DNA of 64,000 bases from Sphaerisporangium cinnabarinum (GTDB lineage Bacteria > Actinomycetota > Actinomycetes > Actinomycetales > Cellulomonadaceae). The notes under the pieces are model-generated. The model was not told the origin of the DNA, did no database searches, and saw only the letters and a program-made list of their open reading frames with translations. The position numbers and the translations under genes are program-made. This document shows positions 31,685-41,000 of this stretch, in pieces. The first letter of the stretch is position 1, and each line of letters opens with the position of its first letter. The DNA lies in the NCBI GenBank assembly GCA_003052455.1, contig QAPD01000044.1, positions 1 to 64,000 of the forward strand, read 5' to 3'.

Positions 31685-33730
31685 GTGAGCACGGCCGATC
31701 GTCCCTGGCACCCCCGCGCGGCCGGGGGCCGCGGCGCCCGCGCGTTCCTCGCCCTCGTCGTCTCGACGCTCGTCGGGCTGCTGACGTGCGTCGCCCTCGT
31801 CGCCACGCCGGGCTTCGCGCACGCCGTCCCGCCGATGGACGTGACGGACGAGATCACCGACCCGTCCGGCGTCCTCGGGGACCGCACGGACGACGTGCGC
31901 GCGGCGCTCGACCGCCTGGCCCAGGACACGGACCTCCAGCTCTTCGTCGTGTACGTGGACGACCTCGACGGCATGGACGGCGTCGACTGGGCGAACGCGA
32001 CGGCGAACCAGTCGGGGCTGGGGGTCGACGACCTGCTGCTGGCCGTCGGGACGCAGGACCGGCGGTACGGGCTGTCGTACGACAACAACGTCCCGCTGTC
32101 GGACGCCGAGCTGGACCGGATCACGTCCGCGGTGGAGGACGAGTTGCGCGCCGACGACTGGGCGGGTGCGGCCATCGCGGCGGCCGAGGTGGCGCGCGGG
32201 GCGAGCCAGGGCTCGGGCGGCGTGTCGTGGTTCTGGGTCCTGCTCGTCGGCGGCGTGCTCGTGATCGTGGTCGTGGTGGTCGCCCGCGCGGCGGGACGAC
32301 GCCGCCGGGCCGCGACCGCCGTCGGTCCGGCGGACGACCCGCTCGCGGCGCTGCCCACGGCCGAGCTGGACCGTCGCGCGAGCGCCGCCCTCGTGGCCAT
32401 CGACGACGCCGTGAAGACGTCCGAGCAGGAGCTCGGCTTCGCGCAGGCGCAGTTCGGGATCGAGGCGACGCAGCAGTTCTCCGCCGCGCTCGCCGAGGGC
32501 AGGCAGCGGGTCGCGGAGGCGTTCGCGCTGCGCCAGCAGCTCGACGACGACCAGCCCGAGACGGAGCCCCAGGCGCGGCAGCTGATGGCGCGCATCGTCA
32601 CCTTGTGCGACGAGGTCGCGGACTCGCTCGACGCCCAGTCCCGCACGTTCGACGAGCTGCGCGACCTGCAGGCCCGCGCGCCGCAGGTGCTCGACGAGAC
32701 CGACCAGCGCGCGACCGAGGTGCTCGGCCGTGTGGAGCCCGCGCGCGCGACGCTCGAGGCGCTCGGGCGCACGTACCCGTCGACGGCGCTCGCGTCCGTC
32801 GCGCAGAACCCCGAGCAGGCGCAGGCGCTCCTCACGGGCGCGCGCGAGTCGGTGGCGCGCGGTCGGGAGGCGCTCGCCGGCAAGGACCGGGCGACGGCCG
32901 TCGCGCTCGCGCGGGCCGCGCAGAACGCCGTCGGCCAGGCGGTGACGCTGCTCGACGCCGTCGACCGCGCGGGCACCGATCTCGCCGAGTCCGGTCCGCG
33001 CCTCGACCGAGGCGTCGCGTCGATCACGTCCGACATCGCGGACGCCGGGCGGCTCGCCCCCGGGGATCCCGCGGTCGCGCCGGCGCTCGCGGAGGCGCAG
33101 GCCGCCGTGGCGGCGGCCGGGGCCGCGCGCGACGGCGGCGACCCGCTCGCCGCGCTCCGTCGGCTCACGGACGCGGAGGCGGCGCTCGACGCCGTCCTCG
33201 CCCCGTTCCGCGAGCGTGCCGAGCAGGCGGCGCGGGCGAACGCGCTGCTGCGCGAGACCCTCGCGCGCGTCGACTCGCAGGTCCGCGCGACGAACGACTT
33301 CATCGAGACCCGGCGCGGCGCCGTCGGCCCGGAGGCACGGACCCGGCTCGCGGAGGCGATCCGCCTGCTCGGCGAGGCACGCGCGCTCCAGCCGACCGAC
33401 CCGGTCGCCGCGCTCCAGCGCGCGCAGCAGGCCGACGCGCAGGCGCAGTCCGCGGCCCAGCGCGCGCAGCAGGACGCGTCGAGCTGGCAGTCGTCCCAGG
33501 GTGGCGGGTTCGGCGGGGGTGGCGGCAGCAACGTCGGGGGCATGGTCCTCGGCGGGATCCTCCTCGACTCCATCCTCCGCGGCGGGGGCGGCGGCGGACG
33601 CTCCGGCGGGTTCGGCGGCGGCAGCTTCGGCGGCGGCTACGGGGGTGGCGGGTTCGGCGGCGGACGCTCCGGCGGACGGTCGGGCGGCCGGTCCTCGGGC
33701 GGGCGCTCCGGCCGCGGCGGACGCTTCTGA
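31685..33730 (+). CDS. TPM-domain protein with coiled coil and Gly-rich tail
   Basis: A 681-residue envelope protein. A signal sequence or anchor lies at about residues 17-45, followed by an extracytoplasmic TPM (repair of photosystem/phosphatase-like) domain at about 50-165 with DPSGVLGDRTDDVRAAL and YGLSYDNN. A second membrane segment follows at about 178-200, then a long Ala/Gln/Glu-rich coiled coil at 215-605, and a tail of GGFGGG-type repeats at 605-681 ending in Arg/Gly. The GTG at 31685 is preceded by GAAAGGAT, which could serve as ribosome binding site or as a -10. The partner is probably the PspA protein encoded 80 bases downstream; together they look like a membrane-integrity module. 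Confidence 0.85.
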   Translation: MSTADRPWHPRAAGGRGARAFLALVVSTLVGLLTCVALVATPGFAHAVPPMDVTDEITDPSGVLGDRTDDVRAALDRLAQDTDLQLFVVYVDDLDGMDGVDWANATANQSGLGVDDLLLAVGTQDRRYGLSYDNNVPLSDAELDRITSAVEDELRADDWAGAAIAAAEVARGASQGSGGVSWFWVLLVGGVLVIVVVVVARAAGRRRRAATAVGPADDPLAALPTAELDRRASAALVAIDDAVKTSEQELGFAQAQFGIEATQQFSAALAEGRQRVAEAFALRQQLDDDQPETEPQARQLMARIVTLCDEVADSLDAQSRTFDELRDLQARAPQVLDETDQRATEVLGRVEPARATLEALGRTYPSTALASVAQNPEQAQALLTGARESVARGREALAGKDRATAVALARAAQNAVGQAVTLLDAVDRAGTDLAESGPRLDRGVASITSDIADAGRLAPGDPAVAPALAEAQAAVAAAGAARDGGDPLAALRRLTDAEAALDAVLAPFRERAEQAARANALLRETLARVDSQVRATNDFIETRRGAVGPEARTRLAEAIRLLGEARALQPTDPVAALQRAQQADAQAQSAAQRAQQDASSWQSSQGGGFGGGGGSNVGGMVLGGILLDSILRGGGGGGRSGGFGGGSFGGGYGGGGFGGGRSGGRSGGRSSGGRSGRGGRF

Positions 33731-33810
33731 GGACGGGCGGCACCTGACGCGCCGCACCACGGCACGACGCACACGACCAGCACGAGACGGCTCACCAGAG
33801 AGGGACGACC

Positions 33811-34614
33811 ATGGCGGAGAAGCAGAGCATCTTCGGACGGATCGCGCAGCTCGCGCGCGCGAACATCAACGCGCTCCTGGACAGCGCCGAGGACCCGCAG
33901 AAGATGCTGGACCAGCTCGTGCGCGACTACACGAACAACATCGCCGAGGCGGAGCAGGCCGTCGCGCAGACCATCGGCAACCTGCGCCTCGCCGAGCAGG
34001 ACTACAACGAGGACGTCGCCGCCGTCCAGGAGTGGGGCCAGAAGGCCGCGGCCGCGTCGGCCCAGGCCGACCGGTACCGCCAGCAGGGCGACGCCGCGAA
34101 CGCCGACAAGTTCGACAACCTCGCGAAGATCGCGCTCGGCAAGCAGATCGCCGCCGAGAGCGAGGTCCGCCAGGCCGAGCCGCTCATCGCGTCGCAGCGC
34201 GAGTCGGTCGAGAAGCTCAAGTCCGGCCTCGCGATGATGAAGGACAAGCTCGGTCAGCTGAAGTCCAAGCGTGACTCGCTCGTCGCGCGGCAGAAGAGCG
34301 CGCAGGCGCAGCAGACCGTGCAGGGCGCGCTGAGCTCGATCAACGTGCTCGACCCGACGAGCGAGATCTCCCGCTACGAGGAGATCGTCCGCCGCGAGGA
34401 GGCGCAGGCGCTCGGCCAGGCGGAGGTCGCGGCGTCGAGCATCGACGCGCAGTTCGCCGAGCTCGAGACGTCGGGCGAGGCCGTCGAGATCGAGGCCCGC
34501 CTCGCCGCGCTCAAGCAGGGCTCCGCGCCCGCCGCGCAGGTGTCGCCCACCCAGGTCACGCCCGCGATCGGTCCGGGGACGACCACCCAGGACGCCCCCT
34601 CGACCGACTGGTGA
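33811..34614 (+). CDS. pspA: PspA/IM30 (Vipp1) family membrane-stress protein
   Basis: A 267-residue ESCRT-III-like coiled-coil protein that oligomerises on the cytoplasmic face of stressed membranes. The N-terminal amphipathic helix (SIFGRIAQLARANINALLD) and the motif EDPQKMLDQLVRDYTNNI are typical, followed by continuous helical heptads to about residue 230 and a Pro/Ala/Thr tail. The ribosome binding site AGAGAGGGA precedes the ATG. It follows the TPM-domain gene and is convergent with the amidotransferase gene 12 bases away. No pspF, pspB or pspC homologue is visible nearby, so regulation differs from the enterobacterial system. Confidence 0.95.
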   Translation: MAEKQSIFGRIAQLARANINALLDSAEDPQKMLDQLVRDYTNNIAEAEQAVAQTIGNLRLAEQDYNEDVAAVQEWGQKAAAASAQADRYRQQGDAANADKFDNLAKIALGKQIAAESEVRQAEPLIASQRESVEKLKSGLAMMKDKLGQLKSKRDSLVARQKSAQAQQTVQGALSSINVLDPTSEISRYEEIVRREEAQALGQAEVAASSIDAQFAELETSGEAVEIEARLAALKQGSAPAAQVSPTQVTPAIGPGTTTQDAPSTDW

Positions 34615-34626
34615 CCTCGGCCCGGG

Positions 34627-35391
34627 TCAGGCGGGGACGCGTCGTCGGCTGACCCGGACCGCGGTGACGAACGACTCCGCGAGCCGGCGTCCGCCGTCGA
34701 GCAGCGCGGGGGCGTGCTCGTCGAACCCGGCGAGCGCCGCCGCGGTGTCGACGTCGTCGTACCCGGCGCACCAGGCCGCGAACCCGGCGCGCGACGCCTC
34801 GGGGTGGAACTGGACGCCGAGCGCGGACCCGAGGCGGAACGCCTGGTAGGGGTACATGTTCGACGACGCGAGCCAGACGGCGCCGGCCGGGAGCTCGACG
34901 ATCGCGTCGCCGTGCATGCTCGTCACGCAGCGCACCGGGTCGTCGGCCGTCGCGAGCGGCGCCAGCACCGGGTCGGTGTCCGCCTCGGCACGCCAGAACA
35001 GGCGCGTCGCGCCGACCTCGCGTCCGGGCGGTGCGGCGACCGCCACCTGTCCCCCGCCGGCGACGGCGAGGAGCTGTGCGCCGAGGCAGATCCCGAGCGT
35101 CGGGACGCCCTGCGTCGCGGCGGCGACGAGGGTCTCGCGCAGCGCGGGCAGCCAGGGGGCGCGCGCGTCGTCGTACGCGGACATGTGGCCGCCGAGGACG
35201 ACGAGACCGTCGCCGAGCTCGTCGAGCCGGTCCGCGGCGGGGACGGGCTCGCCGTCGTGCGCCCGGACGACGCGGAGCTCCGCGTCGAGGAGGTCGGCGT
35301 AGGCGTCGAGCGTGACGTCCGGGGAGTTCTGGACGACCGTGAGCCGGACGGTCCCGGTCCCGGTCGTGGCGTCGGTGTCGTGCGTGGTCAC
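34627..35391 (-). CDS. Class I glutamine amidotransferase-like protein
   Basis: A 254-residue GATase1 domain protein of the GMP-synthase-like group. The nucleophile elbow is GICLGAQLLA and the catalytic His/Glu pair is in QFHPEAS, so the triad is intact. No synthetase domain is fused, indicating a stand-alone amidotransferase or gamma-glutamyl hydrolase like those used in polyamine or amino-acid breakdown. I use the GTG at 35391; an upstream TTG would add only 13 residues. TACCGT lies eight bases before the GTG and may be a -10. Substrate unknown. Confidence 0.85.
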   Translation of the reverse strand: MTTHDTDATTGTGTVRLTVVQNSPDVTLDAYADLLDAELRVVRAHDGEPVPAADRLDELGDGLVVLGGHMSAYDDARAPWLPALRETLVAAATQGVPTLGICLGAQLLAVAGGGQVAVAAPPGREVGATRLFWRAEADTDPVLAPLATADDPVRCVTSMHGDAIVELPAGAVWLASSNMYPYQAFRLGSALGVQFHPEASRAGFAAWCAGYDDVDTAAALAGFDEHAPALLDGGRRLAESFVTAVRVSRRRVPA

Positions 35392-35494
35392 GAACCCTGA
35401 CGGTACCCACTCGGGGGTGGGACGACGCAAACACCCACGTCGTGGACAGCGCCGCCGGGCGCACCCGGACGGAGCGCGGCGGGTCGCGCGCCGA

Positions 35495-35500
35495 TAGGCT
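35495..35500 (+). promoter_or_regulatory. Candidate -10 box, NYN gene
   Basis: TAGGCT with a seven-base gap to the ATG at 35508, indicating a leaderless transcript. Confidence 0.5.
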
Positions 35501-35507
35501 GACCGGC

Positions 35508-36107
35508 ATGTCCGACCTCCAGACCTCCGACGGCCGAGCGCTGACGACGCCGCGCCGCACCTACCTCGTCGTCGACGGCGAGAACATCGACGCGACGCTC
35601 GGCATGAACGTCCTCGGCCACCGGCCCGCCCCGGAGGAGCGGCCGCGCTGGGACCGCATCGTGGACTTCGCGCGCCAGGCCTGGGGCCAGGACGTCACGC
35701 CCCTGTTCTTCCTCAACGCGTCGTCGGGCCAGATGCCGATGTCGTTCGTGCAGGCGCTGCTCGCGATGGGCTACCGCCCGATCCCGCTGTCGGGATCCAG
35801 CAACGAGAAGGTCGTCGACATCGGTATCCAGCGCATGCTGGACGCGATCGCCGGCCAGCCGGGCGACGTGCTCCTCGCGAGCCACGACGGCGACTTCCTG
35901 CCCCAGGTCGAGACGCTCCTCGACGACAAGGACCGGCGCGTGGGCGTGCTCGCGTTCCGCGAGTTCGTCAACGTGCGCCTCACCGAGCTCACGGGCCGCG
36001 GTCTCGAGATCTTCGACCTCGAGGACCACGCGGGCGCGTTCACGGCCGTGCTGCCGCGCGTGCGGATCATCCCGCTCGACGAGTTCGACCCGATGCGCTA
36101 CCTCTGA
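35508..36107 (+). CDS. NYN-domain (PIN-like) putative ribonuclease
   Basis: A 199-residue protein with the NYN fold. The first acidic strand is LVVDGENIDATLG, a second acidic position lies in KVVDIGIQRMLDAI, and the C-terminal acidic motif is LASHDGDFLPQVE; together they give the Asp cluster of PIN-like metal-dependent nucleases. Proteins of this type are presumed RNases in RNA processing or defence. The start is fixed by the leaderless promoter; an upstream in-frame GTG region has no support. It converges with the AlkZ-like gene with 25 bases between. Confidence 0.88.
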   Translation: MSDLQTSDGRALTTPRRTYLVVDGENIDATLGMNVLGHRPAPEERPRWDRIVDFARQAWGQDVTPLFFLNASSGQMPMSFVQALLAMGYRPIPLSGSSNEKVVDIGIQRMLDAIAGQPGDVLLASHDGDFLPQVETLLDDKDRRVGVLAFREFVNVRLTELTGRGLEIFDLEDHAGAFTAVLPRVRIIPLDEFDPMRYL

Positions 36108-36132
36108 CCGCCCGTACCGCGGGCTCCGTCGC

Positions 36133-37371
36133 TCAGGCGTGGAGCTCGCGGTACAGCGGCGTCGGGAACGACGCCGTCACGCCGTCGCCCCCGAGGAGCG
36201 CCGCGATCCGCTCGGCCTCGGCCGCGACGGCCCGCTCGCCGTCGGCGCCGACGTCGTCGAGGAGACGCCACGCGGGCTCGCCACCCGGGCGCACGACCCA
36301 GGCCCCGACGATCCGGCCCTCCCACCAGACGGTCGCGCCCGCGTTGCCGATCGTGTCGAAGACGGCCGCCTTGTGCGCCCCCAGGTACCAGTCGCGCGCG
36401 GTCCAGCCCATCGTCGTCGGGTCGAGCGACGGCAGGAGCGCGACGTGGCCCTCGATCGGCACCTCGTCCGGGCCGGGCAGGTCCGTGCCCCGCAGCATGA
36501 CGCCGGGGCGGGCGTCCTCGCCGTCCTGCGCACCGACCTCGACCTCCACCTCGACGACGTCGAGACCTGCGAGCGCCGCGAGCGTGTCGCGGCGGTTCCA
36601 GCCCGTCCACCACACGAGGTCCTCGACCGTTGCGGGCCCGAACACGTCGAGCCAGGCCCGCGCCAGCGCGGTGCGCGCCGCGGCCTCGTCGAGCACGGGG
36701 ATGCCGCCGGGGAACCACTCGTCGACGGGCGACCAGACGTGCCGGTTGGACGACCACGTGCCCCGCGGCTCGCCGCGCACCACCGCGCCCTCGGCCGACA
36801 ACAGGGCGAGGAGCTGGGACGTCATGGTGCGGCGCACGTCCCACGTCTTGGTGGTCGTGGGCAGGAACGCCGTGCGCAGCAGCGGCGCGGCCCGCGACAG
36901 GCTCGCGCCGTCGAGCGGGCCGTGCTCGTCGAGCGCGGCGTGGACCTGGGCCTCGACCGCGGCGAGGAAGGTCGCGGCGTCGTCGACCGGCGGGTCCGTG
37001 GGCAGGGTCGCGAGCTCCTTGAGCAGGCGGGTGCGCAGCCGCCGCGCGACGGCGAGCGCGGCCGCGGCGTGCACGACGGGCACCGCCTCGCGGCGCACGA
37101 CGAACATCGTGCGCCGCATGGCGAGCACCTTGACGAGCGAGCGCCGCCGGAAGACGGCGTCCCGGACGTCGTCGAGCCCGAGGCCGGGGACGCGCGCGAG
37201 CACCGACAGGTAGACGCTCGGGGCGTCCGTCGCGTGCAGCGCGAAGAGCCGGTCCACGACGTCCTCCGGGCTCCGGGCCGCCGGCCTCCCCGGCAGGTCC
37301 GTGGCGAGCGCGAGCTGCTGCGCGACGAGCCGACGCCGCCTCTGGTCCACCGTGATCCGCACGGCGGCCAT
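36133..37371 (-). CDS. Winged-helix protein, AlkZ / HTH_42 family
   Basis: A 412-residue protein of the DNA-glycosylase-like AlkZ (HTH_42) family. AlkZ enzymes of this fold unhook interstrand crosslinks formed by azinomycin or repair alkylated bases. Characteristic features are the N-terminal RRRRLVAQQLA, FALHATDAPSVYLSVLARV, the MRRTMFVV strand and WTGWNRRDTL, and a C-terminal stretch GNAGATVWWEGRIVGAW. Most actinobacterial members are annotated only as winged-helix DNA-binding proteins. ATG start at 37371 with weak ribosome binding. It is divergent from the two-component system. Confidence 0.82.
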   Translation of the reverse strand: MAAVRITVDQRRRRLVAQQLALATDLPGRPAARSPEDVVDRLFALHATDAPSVYLSVLARVPGLGLDDVRDAVFRRRSLVKVLAMRRTMFVVRREAVPVVHAAAALAVARRLRTRLLKELATLPTDPPVDDAATFLAAVEAQVHAALDEHGPLDGASLSRAAPLLRTAFLPTTTKTWDVRRTMTSQLLALLSAEGAVVRGEPRGTWSSNRHVWSPVDEWFPGGIPVLDEAAARTALARAWLDVFGPATVEDLVWWTGWNRRDTLAALAGLDVVEVEVEVGAQDGEDARPGVMLRGTDLPGPDEVPIEGHVALLPSLDPTTMGWTARDWYLGAHKAAVFDTIGNAGATVWWEGRIVGAWVVRPGGEPAWRLLDDVGADGERAVAAEAERIAALLGGDGVTASFPTPLYRELHA

Positions 37372-37476
37372 CCTGCCCCGGACCACCCACGGGCGCCCGG
37401 CCGGTGCCGCCCGGGTGCCACGTGCGGTCGAGCACGTTCCCAGGCGTCTCCCAGACCGCGGGAGCACACTGGACGC

Positions 37477-38214
37477 ATGAGCACCACCCCCGAGGCACGC
37501 CTCGTCGTCGTGGACGACGAGCCGAACATCCGCGAGCTGCTGGCCACGTCCCTGCGCTTCGCCGGGTTCGAGGTGCACGCCGCCGCGGACGGGCAGAGCG
37601 CCCTGCGGCTCGTGCGCGACGTCGAGCCCGACCTCGTCGTGCTCGACGTGATGCTCCCCGACATGGACGGGTTCACCGTGACCCGCCGCCTGCGCGAGAA
37701 GGGCCAGCACACGCCCGTCGTCTTCCTCACCGCGAAGGACGACACGCGCGACAAGGTCACGGGGCTCACCGTGGGCGGCGACGACTACGTGACGAAGCCC
37801 TTCAGCCTGGAGGAGGTCGTGGCGCGCATCCGGGCCGTGCTGCGCCGCACGCACGCCGAGCCCGTCGACGACGCCGTCCTGCGCTTCGCCGACCTCGAGA
37901 TGGACGAGGACTCGCACGAGGTGCGGCGCGCCGGCGTCGACATCGACCTGTCCCCCACCGAGTTCAAGCTGCTGCGCTACCTCATGCTCAACGCCGGGCG
38001 CGTGCTGTCCAAGGCGCAGATCCTCGACCACGTGTGGCAGTACGACTGGGGCGGCGACGCGAACATCGTCGAGTCCTACATCTCCTACCTGCGCCGTAAG
38101 ATCGACAACCTCACCGTGCCCGGCCCGGACGGCGAGCCCGTGGCCCTGCCCCCGCTCATCCACACCAAGCGCGGCGTCGGCTACCTGCTGCGCCAGCCGC
38201 CCGCGGCGTCATGA
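37477..38214 (+). CDS. OmpR-type response regulator
   Basis: A 245-residue regulator with a receiver domain (acidic pocket DDE at 13-15, phospho-acceptor Asp57, switch Thr85, conserved Lys107) and a C-terminal winged helix (LSPTEFKLLRYLMLNAGRVLSKAQILDHVW, then RRKIDN and HTKRGVGYLL). It resembles the TrcR/CutR branch. Start ATG lies six bases after CACACT, a possible leaderless -10. It overlaps the histidine kinase gene by ATGA, so the two are translationally coupled. Target genes are unknown. Confidence 0.95.
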   Translation: MSTTPEARLVVVDDEPNIRELLATSLRFAGFEVHAAADGQSALRLVRDVEPDLVVLDVMLPDMDGFTVTRRLREKGQHTPVVFLTAKDDTRDKVTGLTVGGDDYVTKPFSLEEVVARIRAVLRRTHAEPVDDAVLRFADLEMDEDSHEVRRAGVDIDLSPTEFKLLRYLMLNAGRVLSKAQILDHVWQYDWGGDANIVESYISYLRRKIDNLTVPGPDGEPVALPPLIHTKRGVGYLLRQPPAAS

Positions 38215-39908
38215 CGGCCGGCCCCGACCGCACGACGGCCGGGTCCCCGCCCGTCCCGCCCCCTCCCCCGCCCCCCGGGGCGGCGTCGCAGCCCGGCCGT
38301 GCGGCGTCGGACGAGGCCGGCGCACCCGCGCCCGGCGGCCCGACGGCGGGGCGCCCCTTCGGCCGGCCCGTCCCCACCGAGGGGTGGGGCTGGTTCGCGC
38401 GCGTGCCGCTGCGGGCTCGGCTCGTCGCGATCACGGTGCTCCTGCTCGCCGCGGGGCTCGGCCTGGCCTCGGTCGTGACGACGACCGTGGTGTCGAGCTA
38501 CCTGGTCGAGCAGGTCGACCAGGACCTCCAGGGGTCGGCGACGACCGTCGCCCGCTCCTCGCTGCTCAGCAACCCTGAGACCGCGAGCCAGATCCCCAGC
38601 GAGTACTTCGTGCTGCTGCGGGAGTCGTCGGGTGCCGAGAGAGGCATCGGCTGGGGCGCGACCGTGTCGCGGTACGGGAAGCCGGACATCCCCGCGCTGT
38701 CCGACCAGGAGATCGAGCGCCTCGCGGGCGAGCCCTTCACCGTGCGGTCCGTCGGAGGGTCCGACCCGGCGCAGTGGCGCGTGGTCGGGCGGTTCCTCTT
38801 CGTGGACGGCCAGCAGGCCGGGACCGTCTTCGTCGCCCTGCCGCTCACGGGCATCCACGAGACGGTCGAGGTGCTCGGCCGGGCGCTGGCGCTGTCCGCG
38901 CTGGGCATCGCGCTTGTCGGCGGGGCGGTCGCCTACCTCGCGGTCCACCGTGCGCTGCGCCCGCTGCGCGAGATCGAGGAGACCGCGGCCGACATCGCCG
39001 CGGGCGACCTGTCGCGACGCGTGCGCCCGGCGCCGACGACGACGGAGGTCGGCTCGCTCGCGGCGTCGCTCAACGCGATGCTCACCCAGATCGAGGAGGC
39101 GTTCGCCGTCCAGGAGGCGTCGGAGGAACGGATGCGGCGCTTCGTCTCGGACGCGAGCCACGAGCTGCGCACGCCGCTCGCGACGATCCGCGGCTACGGC
39201 GAGCTGTACCGGATGGGCGCGCTCGACACCCCGGACAAGGTCGACGACACGATGGGCCGCATCGAGGACTCGGCGACCCGCATGGGCACGCTCGTCAACG
39301 ACCTGCTCGCCCTGGCGCGGCTCGACGAGGGTCGGCCGCTGCGCCACGAGCCGGTCGACCTCGTCTCGCTCGCACGGGACTCCGCGCAGGACCTGCACGC
39401 GCTCGACCCGGCCCGCGACGTGCGGGTCGTCGGGCTCGCGCCGGGCGCGGACGCTCCGGCGTCGTTGCGCGTCGTGGGCGACGAGGACCGGCTGCGGCAG
39501 GTGCTCGCGAACCTCGTCGGCAACGTCGCGCGCCACACGCCGTCGGGCACGCCGGTGGAGATCGCGCTCGGCGCGGCGCCCGCTCCCCCGTCGGACGACG
39601 CGCCGACGGGCGACACCCGGGGCGGCGACGCTGCGCGCGGCGACCTCGCGCGGGGGGATGCCGCGCGCGGCGACGTCGCGGTGCTCGAGGTCCGCGACCA
39701 CGGCCCCGGCGTCCCGACGACGCAGCGGGGCCGCCTGTTCGAGCGGTTCTACCGCGCGGACACGTCGCGCAACCGCTCGTCCGGCGGGTCCGGGCTCGGC
39801 CTGGCGATCGTCGCCGCGATCGTCGGTGCGCACCGCGGCCGCGTGTCGGTCCGTGAGACGCCGGGCGGCGGGCTCACGGTCCGCGTGGACCTCCCGCTCG
39901 GGTCCTGA
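38211..39908 (+). CDS. Two-component sensor histidine kinase
   Basis: A 565-residue membrane kinase: Pro-rich N-terminal tail (13-22), membrane segment about 70-92, extracytoplasmic sensor of about 130 residues, second membrane segment about 225-246, HAMP (247-300), HisKA with phospho-His317 in SHELRTP, and HATPase with N-box Asn438, G1 box DHGPG (496-500), F box and GGSGLGLAI G2 box. Between N box and G1 box an inserted run holds three ARGD repeats (residues about 467-488), which is unusual. Cognate of the preceding regulator. Confidence 0.94.
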   Translation: MTAGPDRTTAGSPPVPPPPPPPGAASQPGRAASDEAGAPAPGGPTAGRPFGRPVPTEGWGWFARVPLRARLVAITVLLLAAGLGLASVVTTTVVSSYLVEQVDQDLQGSATTVARSSLLSNPETASQIPSEYFVLLRESSGAERGIGWGATVSRYGKPDIPALSDQEIERLAGEPFTVRSVGGSDPAQWRVVGRFLFVDGQQAGTVFVALPLTGIHETVEVLGRALALSALGIALVGGAVAYLAVHRALRPLREIEETAADIAAGDLSRRVRPAPTTTEVGSLAASLNAMLTQIEEAFAVQEASEERMRRFVSDASHELRTPLATIRGYGELYRMGALDTPDKVDDTMGRIEDSATRMGTLVNDLLALARLDEGRPLRHEPVDLVSLARDSAQDLHALDPARDVRVVGLAPGADAPASLRVVGDEDRLRQVLANLVGNVARHTPSGTPVEIALGAAPAPPSDDAPTGDTRGGDAARGDLARGDAARGDVAVLEVRDHGPGVPTTQRGRLFERFYRADTSRNRSSGGSGLGLAIVAAIVGAHRGRVSVRETPGGGLTVRVDLPLGS

Positions 39909-39964
39909 CGGCCCGCACCCCGCCCGACCTGCGGGTTCGTCGGCGCCCGCCCACGACGGCGCGC

Positions 39965-39985
39965 GGGACGCTCCCGGGGCGTCCC
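39965..39985 (+). terminator. Candidate terminator of the two-component operon
   Basis: GGGACGC / GCGTCCC perfect 7-bp arms around a seven-base loop, 57 bases after the kinase stop codon. Confidence 0.4.
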
Positions 39986-40032
39986 GACGCACCGCCGACT
40001 GCGGCTACGATGGCGGGTCGTCCCGCGAGACC

Positions 40033-40038
40033 TAGGCT
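40033..40038 (+). promoter_or_regulatory. Candidate -10 box, HD-domain gene
   Basis: TAGGCT about 104 bases upstream of the HD-domain gene; if used it would give a 5' leader of roughly 97 bases with a ribosome binding site near 40128. Confidence 0.3.
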
Positions 40039-40141
40039 GAAGACGAGGCCGCGCGGCGACGCGGGGGCCTCCGCGCCGGGCAGCACGCCCGGCGACGACG
40101 ACCTCCGTCCTGCTCGTCTCCGTCGAAGAAGGCTGAAGTTC

Positions 40142-40873
40142 ATGGGCGTCAACAGCGCCGACGCACCGCAGTGGTTCCTCTCCTCGTTCGTCCGCAGCGC
40201 CCGGGGCGCCGGGGCGACCGCCCCCGACGACGAGATCCGCGCCGTCGGGCAGGGGCTGCTCGACCGCTGGGACCAGCCGGGACGCCACTTCCACAACCTG
40301 CGCCACCTCGCCGACGTCCTGGGCCGGGTCGACGAGCTCTCGCAGGAGACGCACGACCCCGACCTCGTCCGGCTCGCGGCCTGGTACCACGGCGCGATCT
40401 TCGACGCGAAGGGCGGCGCGACCTACGCCAACAAGGGCGGCGAGGACGAGTCCGCGAGCGCGGCGCTCGCCGACGCCGAGCTCACGCGGCTCGGCGTCCC
40501 CGAGCCCGCGGTGCGGCGTGTCGCGCACCTCGTGAACGCGCTCGTCCGCCACGCCCCGGACGCCTCCGACTTCGACTGCGCGGTCCTGTGCGACGCCGAC
40601 CTCGCGATGCTCGCGGCCGAGCCGCAGCGCTACAAGGAGTACCTCAAGGACGTGCGCGACGAGTACGCGCACATCCCCAAGCCGGACTATGTCCGCGCCC
40701 GCATCGCGATCCTCACGAAGCTGCTGGACCGGCGCACGCTCTTCTCGAGCCCGCTCGGCGCGGCCTGGGAGGAGGCCGCGCGGCAGAACCTCGACGCGGA
40801 GCTCCAGCGCCTGCGCAAGGAGCAGGCCAAGCTCGCGGAGGCGTCGACGGCGTCCCCAGCCTCCGGCGCCTGA
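40142..40873 (+). CDS. HD-superfamily metal-dependent phosphohydrolase-like protein
   Basis: A 243-residue helical protein related to the predicted HD phosphohydrolases. Metal-ligand candidates are in HFHNLRHLADVL and LAAWYHGAIFDAK, with ESA, HLVNALVRHAP and CDADLAML further on; the second H..HD pair is atypical (YHGAIFD). The C-terminal 30 residues are an Ala/Glu/Lys-rich tail. GAAGG stands 13 bases before the ATG. Such proteins may act on nucleotides or metabolic phosphates, but no substrate is indicated by the context. Confidence 0.8.
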   Translation: MGVNSADAPQWFLSSFVRSARGAGATAPDDEIRAVGQGLLDRWDQPGRHFHNLRHLADVLGRVDELSQETHDPDLVRLAAWYHGAIFDAKGGATYANKGGEDESASAALADAELTRLGVPEPAVRRVAHLVNALVRHAPDASDFDCAVLCDADLAMLAAEPQRYKEYLKDVRDEYAHIPKPDYVRARIAILTKLLDRRTLFSSPLGAAWEEAARQNLDAELQRLRKEQAKLAEASTASPASGA

Positions 40874-41000
40874 GCCGCCGTCCACAGGCCTGGCCTCTGC
40901 TCCCTCCGGCGCCCGGGAGGTCGGCCTACCGTCGTCGCCACGCCCCGGTACCCACCAGGGCGAGGAGCGGCCCCCGGGCCGAGGGACGACGGAGGTTCGG

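Noticed and set aside
39609-39674. ARGD repeats as an adhesion (integrin-type) motif
   Set aside because: The segment lies in the cytoplasmic ATPase domain and cannot face a host or surface.
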